Source: Mercurialis annua (taxonomy: Eukaryota > Streptophyta > Magnoliopsida > Malpighiales > Euphorbiaceae). Taken from it: a stretch of DNA of 64,000 bases. How positions within the stretch are numbered: the stretch's first letter is position 1; the number at the start of each line of letters is the position of its first letter. Location: positions 6,889,501-6,953,500 of the forward strand of contig NC_065575.1 of NCBI RefSeq assembly GCF_937616625.2, written 5' to 3'. Positions 34,010 through 44,793 of this stretch are shown here, piece by piece. Below the pieces are notes generated by a model that worked only from the letters and a program-made list of their open reading frames with translations, did not search any database and was not told where the DNA came from. The position numbers and the translations under genes were made by a program.

Positions 34010-35350
34010 ACACACCTTATTATTATATTATCATATGATATTATCATTATTTTTTTATAATTCATGAAGAGTTAAATAATATTATCATAATATTATAGTT
34101 GTCTTATCATAATAATTATTTTGTCTTTTTTTTGTTCATAATTTTTTTTAATGTTACTGATTTTGAAAACAACGAATTGATTTATGGTACATTTCCAATG
34201 TTTTATAATGTATTTAACCATTTAAACACCATACAAATAGTACAAAAACACCGTAAAAAAGCACCATAAAAATCTCTACAAAAACACCATAGTTACAGTA
34301 TATTATTATCACCTTATCATATTTTTTATATTTGAATAATATTATCGTAACCTTATCATAGTTTTTACTTTGATAATTTTATTTAATTTGTGCACAATTA
34401 GATAATATATTACAGTAATATTATCATATAACTTCATGATGTAAAATTGTTTTATAATTTTTATATGTTTTATCATTAACTTATCATAATAATATCAATA
34501 ATTTTATCATAGTATTATCGTAGTATTATCATAATATTATCATTATCTAATTATAATATTATTATAAATTTATTATAATATTATCATAATTTTATTATAA
34601 CAAATTTATTTTATGTACTTTATCATAATCTTATCATCACATTATCATAATATAATCATTACATTATCATAAAATATTATCGTTACACTATTATAATCTT
34701 ATCATAACCTTATCATGATATTATCATCTGGTTATCATGAATCCTTCTATAATTTATTTTTTACGTAAGTTATCTTATAATTATCATACTTCATTATCAT
34801 CTAATTATCATCCTATAGTGTTATGATAAAGACATGATAATATAGTGATATTGGCATGATAATCAAACAATATTTTATCATAACATTATCTTAGATATTA
34901 TCATAACATTATCATAGATATTATCATACCATTATCATATAGATACCATAAATATTATCATCTTGGTATCATATGATAATGATATGATAATTAAACATTA
35001 TTTTTACAATTTCTTTTTATAGTGTTATGATAACTACATCATAATACAGTGATACTCGTATGATAATCAGATATATTTTTTTATAAAAAATATTTTTCTC
35101 TACAATATTATGATAATGCAGTGATAATCATATGATAATATTATCATTACATTATCATCATATTATCATTAAATTATCATAATATTACCATAATATTATC
35201 ATGCAAATTATGGAGAATTAGATAACATTATTACAATATTATCTTAACTTTATTATTATATTATCAAAGTCTTATTATAGCAAAATTATTTTACACATGT
35301 TATCATAATTTGGTAATTACATTATCATTATATTATCATAACAAAAAAAT
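34010..35350. repeat. Degenerate TTATCATAA array in element B
   Basis: More than 1.3 kb of ATTATCATAA, TTATCATA and GTTATGATAA words, with some stretches switching strand (for example 34820-35130, TATGATAATG). No fixed period. Confidence 0.88.
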
Positions 35351-36059
35351 ATTAAAAAAAATTGAACATCTTGAAAACTAAAGCCTTAATCATAGAGAAA
35401 ATAATTATTGTTCTTTTGTTTGGCCATGGGGATAGAAGATGATGAACGCATTTGATACGATTTCTGCAAACTTATGTCCAGTAACACACCAAGGAGCAAA
35501 AAAGTGTCTGCTTACTTATAGCACGAAGAGAAAAATATATTAAAAGATACAAATGTTAACAATTTTCTGGAGTTATATCCTTTTAGGAGCATACAAATCA
35601 ATAAAATTCCCTTGCAAAATATAAAAATTCCTCAATTAATATGTAAAATACATAATATGTAATTCACCTTCCTAAGTAACCGATTCAAATTCTGCGTCAG
35701 GCTGAATATGAAGGACTGAATTCAGCGCTGAGTAAAGTATTAAGTAATATACCAAGCATCTACAAATAATAAGTAATAAGCACTGAGTAATATATATATA
35801 AAAACTAGATTTCTATAAGAATTGGAATTATGGTATTTTGCGAGTTTAACCTGTCCAGATAGTTGTCCAAAATTGGGAAAGAGGACATAGATACAAATTT
35901 ATATCTTATAGCCATGATCAGATATAGAAATAACCCATGAAGCACACAAGCTACAAATGAAGTTTGATAACAGCTTACCCAAAAAGAATGAGATGAAACC
36001 TCCAATTATGTAAAAAATTAGATAAAAGCTGCCGCAGATGTAACCGAATAGATCATCCA

Positions 36060-36200
36060 CTCACAGCTTCCCGTTCCACTGCCGCTGCCGTAGATCATCT
36101 CCACTGCCGCCGCCGTAGATCGCCTCCACCTCGCCGCCGGAGATCGCCTCCACCTCGCCGCCGGAGATCGCCTCCACTTTCACCGTCGGAGATCGCCTCT
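36060..36200. repeat. GC-rich minisatellite in element B (right)
   Basis: About four copies of a 27-base unit with GCCGCCGGAGATCGCCTCCA. It is the counterpart of the left minisatellite, on the other side of the array. Confidence 0.88.
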
Positions 36201-36659
36201 GCCTTTCAGAGAAACAGAACAGCGAGAGAAAAGGAAGAGTAAAAGAAGAAATATACAGAGTATTAATTTTAAATTAAAAGAGTAAAAGAATAATTAATTT
36301 AAATTTTAAAGTAAAAATATAAAACACAATAAAACCGAGAGTATTTTCTGTAACTTTTTGGTTGTGAGGTAAATTTTACAAATATTTTAAAAATAGGAGT
36401 ATTTTTCCTAAATTTCTCTAATTTTATCAGGTATACATGCCACTATAAATAGCCCGCTTAAAAATAAAACCCTAATTTTCTAATCTCTTTTCTCCTCACC
36501 TTTTCTTTTTTCTTCTCTCAATTCTCTCACCTCACCTTCATAGCCCTCTTTTATATTTTTTACTAGTTTTTTAATCTCATCTTTCTCTCCATCGTTTTCA
36601 TTAATGGATCATCGGTCTTGTTTGCAAAATTTTAACCAACAGAGAAATAAATGAACTTT

Positions 36660-36973
36660 GACTTAAGTAGCAATTTACCCTCTCAACTTGTCAGCAATGA
36701 GCAATTAACACATAAATTAATTTTGTAGTCAAATCAGTACACGAACTTGGTGATTATGGGCAATCAACCCCATTTTTGCAAATCAGTTTATAAATTAAGG
36801 GGGCAAATGGCCAATTAAGGGACAATTAACCTACAAATTGAGGGGACATATTGTCAAAATAGAGCAAATTGCCCACAATTACCAAGTTCGTGTACTGATT
36901 TGCCCACAGAGTTAATTTATGTGTTAATTGCCTATTTCTTAAAAGTTGAGGGGGTATATTGCCACTTAAGTCA
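36660..36973. mobile_element. Mutator-type MITE (GACTTAAG family), copy 1
   Basis: 314 bases with ends GACTTAAGTAGCAATTTACC / ATATTGCCACTTAAGTCA, flanked by ATGAACTTT (36651-36659 and 36974-36982). Inner arms share GTACACGAACTTGGTGATTA/TAATTACCAAGTTCGTG. Same family as 51266-51576. Confidence 0.87.
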
Positions 36974-36982
36974 ATGAACTTT

Positions 36983-38244
36983 ATTAGATATATCAACTCA
37001 ATTTATTGTTATTTTTATATTTTTTAATCGTTTTGTTTGTCCATAGATCCATCTTTGTTCATTTATTTTCTTTTTGTTTTTGGAGATCGGCTAATGATGG
37101 GTAAGATCGGCTCATGCATGTGACGCCGGTGGTGATGAGGGTTGCTGCTTTATCGTCAGACTGGCGACGAATTTTGAACCAGAATATTTGCTATATGCAT
37201 TTTGAATCTGTGATTATAGAGAGAATAATTATTCTTGTTTTTTCATTTTTAGTTTTTTTTCTAATCTCTGCTTTAAATTTATTATTAAATTTGTATGTTT
37301 TTGAATCGGTGAACAGACCGAGCCAAACCAGAAAAATCCGACATTTTTGATTTACCGAATCGAAAAAACCGTAGACAAAATTATAAATTTTGGATTTTAA
37401 TTTTATAGGGGTGATTTGGTTTGGTTTGATTTTGGGAATTTGCACACCGAACCGGACTATGCTCACCCATGTAGAAGGTATCAATTTCTCTTTTCATTTG
37501 CCAACCCTTGCACTTTTTTTTCTAACTTTATTTGATAATCTTTATTCCATCAAACAACCAATTAATTTTCACTCATCTATTAAAGACCGAAAATTGATCG
37601 ATTCAATTAGTAGGTAAATTATTTGCAATAAATTAATTGCAAAAATAAAAGAAAAATCGCTTTCTCTTTTAATATCATACACTTGATTACATGTTGATTT
37701 TGCGGTAGTGGATGCTAATTTGCAGCTTTTTTTAATCCAGAAAAAGGTAAAAGTGGATATAAAATTTTAATAAACTTTTAGAAAAAGTTAATTGAAAAAG
37801 TCCATAAATAGCCCATTTAATTGAACCGATCAAACTGACTGGAAAACATTCCGGTACAGAATCAGTTAATGCTTTTTGTTTGGTCGATTCGGTTATATAA
37901 ACTGCAATTTTAGTTTGGTCGGTGCGGCAATATTCAGTTCGATTTTAACCGAACCGATCGAATGCTCACTCTTACTTTCTCAAGCGTATATGTCATGGTT
38001 CTTTGCCTTGTGCTAGTGTGCTTCCATGGTAGATTGGTCGGAAGCTAGTTTAACTCTCTAAAGGTAGAAGATATTAGGATTTTCATTTTGAGTTTTTGAA
38101 TTATAGGATCGACCCGAATAAAATAGTCTTCAACAACTCCAGAATGGCGTTTCCTTTTATGTTTAGTTGCATTCCATCCATGATCTCCAAGGTTGTTGTT
38201 GCTCAAAGTCGGCATCCCCATCAGGTGGTTGTAGCGTTTTGGTA
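36983..38244. other. Gene-free region with hAT-type remnants
   Basis: 37300-37460 (CACACCGAACCGGACTATGC, TCACCCATG) and 37810-37975 (AACCGAACCGATCGAATGCT, CACTC) are decayed GGTTCGGTT-family pieces. No coding sequence is supported between them. Confidence 0.55.
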
Positions 38245-38660
38245 GTCTCCTCCCCAACCTTCCATCTAAAATCAATGTCGACGAAGTAGTTTCTATTGAT
38301 AACAAATATCTATTAAAAGCACTGTTTGCAGAGACTCGTCTTGTTTAGTGCTTCAGTGTGGAGTTTGTGTGTTGAATGGTGTGATATATACTGGAATTGC
38401 CGAAGCTATGGTTGTCAGGTGTGGTTTACTACTATCTGCTCTTATCAGCTGCTCGTCTATAGTTGTGGAATATGATGCAAAGGACATTGTTCGTCATATT
38501 ATTGTTGACAGTTGTTTAGCCCTAGCTAGAGCTAGAGCTGCAGTTTTAATCAAGTTGCCCATGCAATTTCTAAGTGGGGTATTTTCTTCAGTAGATACTG
38601 CATTTTTTATGGTAAAAATTCTCTTTCAATTAATGAACTTATTAATTCAGTTCTTTAATT
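38245..38660 (+). pseudogene. LINE remnant, RNase H region
   Basis: SPPQPSIKINVDE, and after a frame change GIAEAMVVRCGLLLSALISC, then SSIVVEYDAKDIVRHII, correspond to the RVT_3-type RNase H of plant LINE ORF2 (W.PP....K.NVD; AEA.A...GL; I.VE.D). Stops and frame shifts break it. It lies 5.5 kb downstream of the zf-RVT remnant, on the same strand and in the order expected for one ORF2. Confidence 0.65.
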
Positions 38661-38662
38661 AG

Positions 38663-39700
38663 TATAATGCAATTTCACTTCCAAAAGAGCTACAAATTGT
38701 CCAATAAAATGTTATCACTTTAGCTCCAATTTATTTATATAATGTTCCAGCCACTCCAAAAATAGCACAAAAAGAGAGATTAATATTATTGACCTAGTGA
38801 TAAACCACTAACACCTTCCTTTCTCGTTTGGGCTCAACGCACTTGGAAAACGCTCTAGCAACGGAAAACCGACTGCTATAGTAAGGTATCGAGAGAGCTT
38901 CTTTCTGCTTCTTATTTCATATGGATATAACCAAGTGTGGGCTTAATTAAATAACAATAAAAATTTAACCTAAACGCCCTTATCATTCGATCATCCCTAT
39001 AACACCTCATTTGAAGAAGTAAAATAAAATAGAATGTTAAATATAAAAATGTTTCTTTCAACAATTTTTTTTTTTTTTTTTAAAGATAATATGAATCTTC
39101 ATTAACTGATTTAACAGTAAAAACTTGTTATTGAAATTTGAAAACAATAATTCTCAAAAAAAAAAAAAGAACATTAACACTATTACCATTGTAATGATAC
39201 ATAAAAATGTACCGAGTGTTTACTTGGACTGGTCTTTGGTCCAATTTCCAGTGCATAATAATAGTATCAAATTATGTCAGACAAGTACATACATATCATT
39301 TACATAGGGGAAACCTAAATTTTAAATAAAATAATATTCTATAATGTCAAATTACCCATTACCTACATACAACAAAGCTCTGAATTAGGGTTCCTCTCCC
39401 AATGCCCTTTTCCCTCTCTGGGTTCTTTCTGACCTTTAATTTTTAAATATTTCTTAAAATCACAGTGCACAACACATAAAACAAAAAGAAAATAGGCAAA
39501 CCCCAAGACAAACATTTTAAATAATAATTTAGAATGCAGCAGCCCCATTAACCCTCTCCATCTTTTAATGCACTTAGCTTAATGTATGGCACACATATAT
39601 AATTTTTTAAGTTTAAAATTTTAAAACTTGCACAAATGAGATCCATCCAACCCATACATGACTAGATTCTCCCTTCTGTACAGCTTGATTTTTAGATAAA
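38663..39700. other. Intergenic, nothing recognised
   Basis: AT-rich with A and T homopolymers (39065-39080, 39158-39168). It probably includes the distal promoter of the TNP gene. No gene supported. Confidence 0.4.
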
Positions 39701-40270
39701 CTAAGAGGAGACTCTTTTATTGTTATTTTTCTTTTTCAGGGTGTCAAGCTAGGGTATAGCAGATAATAAGAGGTTAATATTTCTACTTTGAGGTGTACCA
39801 TTATTGGGGTTTAATCATTTTCCACAAGTTTCAAACTTACATTGAATTTTTGCAGCTGAATTTGATGATCGTCCATTGTTTCAGGTCAAGCTGCAGAAAA
39901 ATTACAGTTTTGGGTCTGATTCTGACTAGGAGGAGCCCACCACCACCATGAGATGAGAGGCTGATTTCATCACTGTAAGACTGTAATTTACCATTACTTA
40001 GCTGTTTCTACTGTTGCATTCATCCTTTTTTTTCTCACTCTCACTTGATTATTTCTGTCAGGTTGAATGGGAGCAGCACAAGAATCTATTCCCACCCAAA
40101 TATGGTTCTTCTGAAGCCTTCTTTATCAAAAACTTTCAGTTTTTGATGACAGTATTCAAACCGAATCAACTACAAAGTACATATCCAAGATTTTCTTGAG
40201 CTTTCAAAGAACTGAGATCTGCTTCAACTGTACATATTCAAGATTTTCTTGAAAATCATCACTCAAAGCC
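39700..40270 (+). promoter_or_regulatory. Leader region of the TNP gene
   Basis: The sequence before the ATG at 40271 becomes C/T-rich with several intron-like acceptors (TTTTTGCAG at 39847-39855; TTTCTGTCAG near 40061), suggesting a spliced 5' UTR. A repeated TATTCAAGATTTTCTTGA-like word (40180-40200 and 40235-40252) precedes the ATG. The transcription start is not determined. Confidence 0.4.
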
Positions 40271-43168
40271 ATGGATGATCCACAAGAGAATCCCAATGGA
40301 CTCACCATCAAGATTTCAACTTCTTCCAAGAAAAGTGGTAAAGATCACATTTTAACTCATGTTTCTTCTTCAAATCCATCTCCAAACTTGAAAAACTCCA
40401 TTGAATCATCCCCTTACAGCTCTCCTCTTGTGTCACCACCATCATCTGCATTTGTTTCAGCTCTTCAGTCACCATATATATCACCAAGAGCTATAACTGT
40501 AAACACAACTCCACCTCCAGACAATAATAATAATAATACATCACAATCTGATCATGACATACCAAGTAGCTCATACACTCCTCCAACTGACCAGTATGAA
40601 TATTCCGACGATATTCCGGCTGATTCGAGCCTCAAGTATGTAACTTGTGGAGGAGCAGTTCAAGATCCTGCTCCTCCACGCTTATCTTTCTCTTTTCCGG
40701 TCCCTCGTATTTCGTTTAAAGCTTCTGTTTCGCCGGCTGCTTCTAATGCCAAACTCAGCTATGATGTTTATATCGGCTTTCACGGCCAGAATCCGAATCT
40801 TATTCGCTTCTGCAAATGGCTTAAATCTGAACTGGAGCTTCAAGGAATTGCTTGTTTTGTTGCTGATAGAGCAAAATACTGTGAGCAAAGTCAAGAGATT
40901 GCAGATAGAATTATTTGCTCAGTCACTTATGGAGTTATAGTAGTGACTAACTCCAGCTTTCTTAACCATCTGAGCTTAGAAGAGATTAGATTCTTTGCTC
41001 AAAAGAAGAATTTGATCCCGCTTTTCTTTGGCACTGGACTTTCTGAAATCATGGGGCTTCTCTACTGCAATTCAATAGATAAAGAGCGGAAAGAAGCAAT
41101 CGATGGACTACTCAACTCTCATGAAATCAAATTGGAAGCTAATGAAGGTAACTGGAGAGGCTGTATAGCTAAAGTTACCGGTTCGTTACGAGCTAAGCTT
41201 GGTAGAAAGAGTGTCGCTGAGAATGATGCAGTAGAAGGATTCGAGGAGCTTCCGTTCCCACATAACAAATATTTCGTTGGTCGAGATAAGGAGCTTGCCG
41301 AGATTGAGACTGCATTCTTTGGATATGGGGATAGTGTTGAACCGAAGTGCTCCATTCCAGCCATAAAAGGAGAGACCAGTGGCCAATCTGATAGCTTCGA
41401 AAATGAGGATAGCGAGGAGACTAGGTACATAAACTTGGAGCTGGCCGGAGGCAAGTGCAAAGAACCGGCATTAGAAGCTTGGGTGGAACCAGTAACGGGG
41501 AGGAATTCAACATCGAAAAAGTCCAAATTCAAGAAATCAAAAAGTGGAAGCAACAGTGTGTTTTGTATAAATGGAATGGCAGGCATGGGAAAGACAGAGG
41601 TTGCACTTGAATTTGCTTATAGATATTCTCAGAGATACAAAATGGTATTATGGATTGGTGGGGAGAGTAGATTTTTCAGGCAGAACATATTGAATCTTTC
41701 TCGCAATTTAGGATTGGATGTGAGTGCTGATGGTGAAAAGGAAAGGGAAAGAATTAGAAGCTTTGAAGAGCAAGAATTTGAAGCATTCAAGAGAGTCAAA
41801 AGGGAGTTATTTAGAGACATACCATACTTACTTATTATTGACAATCTTGAGACAGAAACAGAATGGTGGGAAGGAAAAACTTTATATGATTTGATTCCAA
41901 AGAACACCAAAGGGTCACATGTGATTATCACTACCAGACTACCTAAAGTGATGAATTTTGAAATAATGCAGCTTCAGCCATTGCCACTATCAGATGCAAT
42001 GCTGTTAATGAGAGGAAGAAGGAAAAATGAGTACCCGAGCGAGGAGCTAGATTTTCTTCAAAAGTTTGAGGAAAAATTGGGAAGGTTGAGCTTTGGTTTG
42101 TGTGTGATTGGTTCACTTCTTTCCGAGCTTTCAATTTCTCCATCGGCACTTTTTGAAGCTGTGAGTCAAGTTCCGGATGATGATGGTTCTTCGGCGCACT
42201 CCTACATGAGCATAAACGACGAGCAATACTGTAAAAACAATCCATTCCTTATGAAGCTTCTGCGATTCTGTTTAATAGTCTTGCAACAAACCAATGGCAC
42301 AAAGAATCTTCTCGCCTCAAGAATGCTTCTTGTCGGTGCTTGGTTTGCTCCATCGCCCATTCAAGCGAATTTGCTGGCAACATCAGCTAAGAGTATGTCT
42401 GCTATTGAAAATAGAATTAAGCAATGGACCAAATGCCTAAGCCTCACATTTGCTTGCTGTTATGGTTGTGGATTAGCACCCCAAAGTGAAGAAGAGTCAG
42501 CAATTCTTCTTGTTAAACTAGGACTAGCACGACGAACCAACAGACAACCTGGCTGTTGGATTCAGTTCCATCCTATAACTCAAGTATTTGCAAGACGAAA
42601 AGATGGATTATCAACTGCCAAGGCCACAGTGCATGGAGCAAGTAAAATTGGTAACCCCTTAATCAACTTTGATCATCTATGGGCAACTGCATTCCTTGTA
42701 TTCGGATTCAAATCCGAACCCCCACTTGTCCAACTAAAAGCAGCAGATATGGTTTTTTACATAAAGCGGACAGCTCTTCCGCTAGCAATCAGAGCTTTCA
42801 CAAATTTCTCAAGGTGTAATTTAGCACTGGAGCTTCTGAAAGTTTGCACTACCGTGCTTGAAGAAGTCGAGAAGTCATTCGTGTCGCAAATACAAGACTG
42901 GTGTCACGATTCTCTGTGTTGGAAGAAGAAAATACAGGGTCAACAAAGAGTGGATGAATATTTATGGCAAGATGTTACATTGCTCAAGGCTACCTTACTT
43001 GAAACCAGAGCAAAGTTGTTGCTGAGAGGCGGGCATTTCGACAGTGGCGAAAAATTATGTCGGACTTGCATAAGTATCCGGACAGTAATGCTCGGTCACA
43101 GCCATGCTCAAACCTTGGCTGCACAAGAAACACTAGCAAAGTTAGTAAGAATGAGAAGCAAAATATGA
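40271..43168 (+). CDS. TNP: TNP-type TIR-NB-ARC protein
   Basis: An intronless gene of 965 residues. A Ser/Pro-rich, low-complexity N-terminus (1-150) precedes a TIR domain (about 163-308; SYDVYIGFHGQN, GVIVVTNSS). Glu238 in LSLEEIRFF lies where TIR NADases have the catalytic Glu. An NB-ARC-like ATPase follows: P-loop GMAGMGKT at 435-442, Walker B-like YLLIIDNLE at 519-527, VIITTRL at 551-557. The C-terminal third has helical TPR-like sequence (ALELLKVCTTVLEEVEKS; LLLRGGHFDSGEKLC) instead of leucine-rich repeats. This is the layout of the TNP (XTNX) clade, conserved in monocots and dicots and typified by Arabidopsis At5g56220 and At4g23440. It is related to TIR-type immune receptors, but its role is poorly defined; immune function should not be assumed. 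Confidence 0.93.
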   Translation: MDDPQENPNGLTIKISTSSKKSGKDHILTHVSSSNPSPNLKNSIESSPYSSPLVSPPSSAFVSALQSPYISPRAITVNTTPPPDNNNNNTSQSDHDIPSSSYTPPTDQYEYSDDIPADSSLKYVTCGGAVQDPAPPRLSFSFPVPRISFKASVSPAASNAKLSYDVYIGFHGQNPNLIRFCKWLKSELELQGIACFVADRAKYCEQSQEIADRIICSVTYGVIVVTNSSFLNHLSLEEIRFFAQKKNLIPLFFGTGLSEIMGLLYCNSIDKERKEAIDGLLNSHEIKLEANEGNWRGCIAKVTGSLRAKLGRKSVAENDAVEGFEELPFPHNKYFVGRDKELAEIETAFFGYGDSVEPKCSIPAIKGETSGQSDSFENEDSEETRYINLELAGGKCKEPALEAWVEPVTGRNSTSKKSKFKKSKSGSNSVFCINGMAGMGKTEVALEFAYRYSQRYKMVLWIGGESRFFRQNILNLSRNLGLDVSADGEKERERIRSFEEQEFEAFKRVKRELFRDIPYLLIIDNLETETEWWEGKTLYDLIPKNTKGSHVIITTRLPKVMNFEIMQLQPLPLSDAMLLMRGRRKNEYPSEELDFLQKFEEKLGRLSFGLCVIGSLLSELSISPSALFEAVSQVPDDDGSSAHSYMSINDEQYCKNNPFLMKLLRFCLIVLQQTNGTKNLLASRMLLVGAWFAPSPIQANLLATSAKSMSAIENRIKQWTKCLSLTFACCYGCGLAPQSEEESAILLVKLGLARRTNRQPGCWIQFHPITQVFARRKDGLSTAKATVHGASKIGNPLINFDHLWATAFLVFGFKSEPPLVQLKAADMVFYIKRTALPLAIRAFTNFSRCNLALELLKVCTTVLEEVEKSFVSQIQDWCHDSLCWKKKIQGQQRVDEYLWQDVTLLKATLLETRAKLLLRGGHFDSGEKLCRTCISIRTVMLGHSHAQTLAAQETLAKLVRMRSKI

Positions 43169-44051
43169 TATGCTCTCTTACAGAGAGCTCAGTTTAGTTT
43201 TGTTTACATTGTAGCCATTTCACTTAGAAATATAAACATAAGCTTTCTCTTTACTTTTCATAATTCTGCTTGCTGTATCAAAATTTGCATGTTACCATTC
43301 AAGTTCTAAAAACTCATAAATTCTGGTAATATTCCTCTTACGACACAAGAACGAAAAATTTACTACAGTTTAATACAGGATCATTCATATGAAATGAAAA
43401 GGACAGGCAAGAAAAACAAAGAAAAATGGTAGTTGACAATAGTTATTTCTTTGTCTGAATCTGAATGATAAAAAATGCTAAGGTCCCATATCAGAATGGA
43501 GGGGTTTACACATTTCGGATCAGTTCAACAATGCCAACTCCATGGATTTTACCTTCTATGTCTATCAATCTATCTTAAACTTTCATCTATAATTCAGTAA
43601 TCTAATCAAAATGTTGAAATAAGAAACGATAAAATAATACTATATTTTACAAGAATAAAATTTAAAAATTTAAAAAATATTTTCAAAAACAAAAACAGAA
43701 TGCCATAATATAATACTCGAGAAGTTCCCGTGCAACATATACACAAAACAATATATAATATGTATATACATAAATATGCAAATATTTTAGGAGGTTAGGT
43801 AATCAATAAATTGGATATTGAGTCACCTCTAGGATTCAAAATTATAGTTAGACAATAAGTGAAATAAAAGAAGCTAGAGCACAAACAAAATTCAAGCTAA
43901 CTCAATCAAGAATTGTTGATAAATTAAGTAAAATAGAATTACAATTGCAGAATTAGAACAAGAAAACAAATGAGCTCAGAAAGCAACAAAACAAATCCAA
44001 ACACACAAAAAATCAAACAATCACAATTCACTAAACAAAAAAATCCCCAAA
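43169..44051. other. Convergent intergenic region
   Basis: It should contain the 3' UTRs of the TNP gene (from 43169) and of the PRA1 gene (minus, up to 44051). AT-rich; no other feature recognised. Confidence 0.5.
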
Positions 44052-44636
44052 TCAAATTCCAGAGATAGTTCCATATTTAGACCCATAACCAGAACGAGAA
44101 CCAATCAAATTCCTAGAATCATCTTGCTCTTCATCATTATTTCTCAAACTGGCGTGAATTCCACACGCCAAAACCCCAACACAAATCCCCAATACCAAAC
44201 TCCAAAACGCACCGCTTAACCAAAACCCTAAAATCGAAAACCCAGCTAAACCCGCAAAAATCATATGATCACTCACTTGATGACCCAGCAACACAAGCGG
44301 ATCCTCCCTGAAGTAATAAATTATCAACCAGAGGCCGAAGATAACCGCGAATAGGATCAGCGCGATCGGCGTGCCAATGAGCGAAAGGGCGGCGCATAAT
44401 GTGATGATGATGGCGTAGTTGATCAGGAAGTAGCGGAAGTTGAGGTTGAGGCGAGTTAGCGCGGCGGAGAAGGAGTCGGGTCGGGAGAAGAGTCCGGATG
44501 TGATGAGTTCGGGCCATGGGCGGTGGGTGGAGATGAAGGTTGTGAAGTTGTGAACTGATCGGGAAACGATATCGGTGGTGGAGGAGATTGGGATGGTTGT
44601 GTAGGTTGATGAGGTGGCGGCGGTTGGTTGCGTCAT
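44052..44636 (-). CDS. PRA1: PRA1 family protein (Rab acceptor)
   Basis: A single-exon gene of 194 residues. The cytosolic N-terminus carries the conserved RPWPELITSGLFSRPDSFSA motif (39-58). A PRA1 domain with four hydrophobic segments in two pairs follows (about 71-88, 90-107, 126-141, 143-160), with the linker YYFREDPLVLLGHQVSD, then a hydrophilic tail rich in Gly/Ser. PRA1 proteins sit in ER/Golgi/endosomal membranes and interact with prenylated Rab GTPases in vesicle traffic. The length is usual. The coding sequence is markedly GC-richer than its surroundings. It faces the TNP gene tail to tail; its promoter is bounded at about 44.79 kb by the first Helitron-like element. Confidence 0.93.
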   Translation of the reverse strand: MTQPTAATSSTYTTIPISSTTDIVSRSVHNFTTFISTHRPWPELITSGLFSRPDSFSAALTRLNLNFRYFLINYAIIITLCAALSLIGTPIALILFAVIFGLWLIIYYFREDPLVLLGHQVSDHMIFAGLAGFSILGFWLSGAFWSLVLGICVGVLACGIHASLRNNDEEQDDSRNLIGSRSGYGSKYGTISGI

Positions 44637-44793
44637 TACCGGAAGTTTGACCGACGTCTGACTAGAAGTGTTGGGATAAGTTGGTAAAGTTTGTTGTTGT
44701 AATGGGGAGCTCGTGAGACCCAGTTACAGATATAGTCAAAGCGCCAAAATTGGGACTTGTTTTGGCAATTAACTATTTAAATTTTTAAAAATA

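Larger units (their letters stand above)
33274..36418. mobile_element. Large non-coding element B, filled with TTATCAT array
   Basis: 3145 bases between perfect 9-base duplications TAATTTTAT (33265-33273 and 36419-36427). Left end GAGAAAATTAGGTATTTACC; right end, read on the minus strand, GAGAAATTTAGGAAAAATAC, both followed by a CTACCTCAAG / TACCTCACAA word and an AT-rich inverted repeat. Subterminal GC-rich minisatellites lie on both sides (33550-33660 and 36060-36200). The middle is a 1.3-kb TTATCATAA array. No gene found, although 35390-36000 is less repetitive and of unknown origin. Confidence 0.85.

Noticed and set aside
41119..42245. Open frames of 100-155 codons on the strand opposite the TNP gene
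   Set aside because: Shadows of a long real coding sequence; no family match and no promoter or splice signals of their own.
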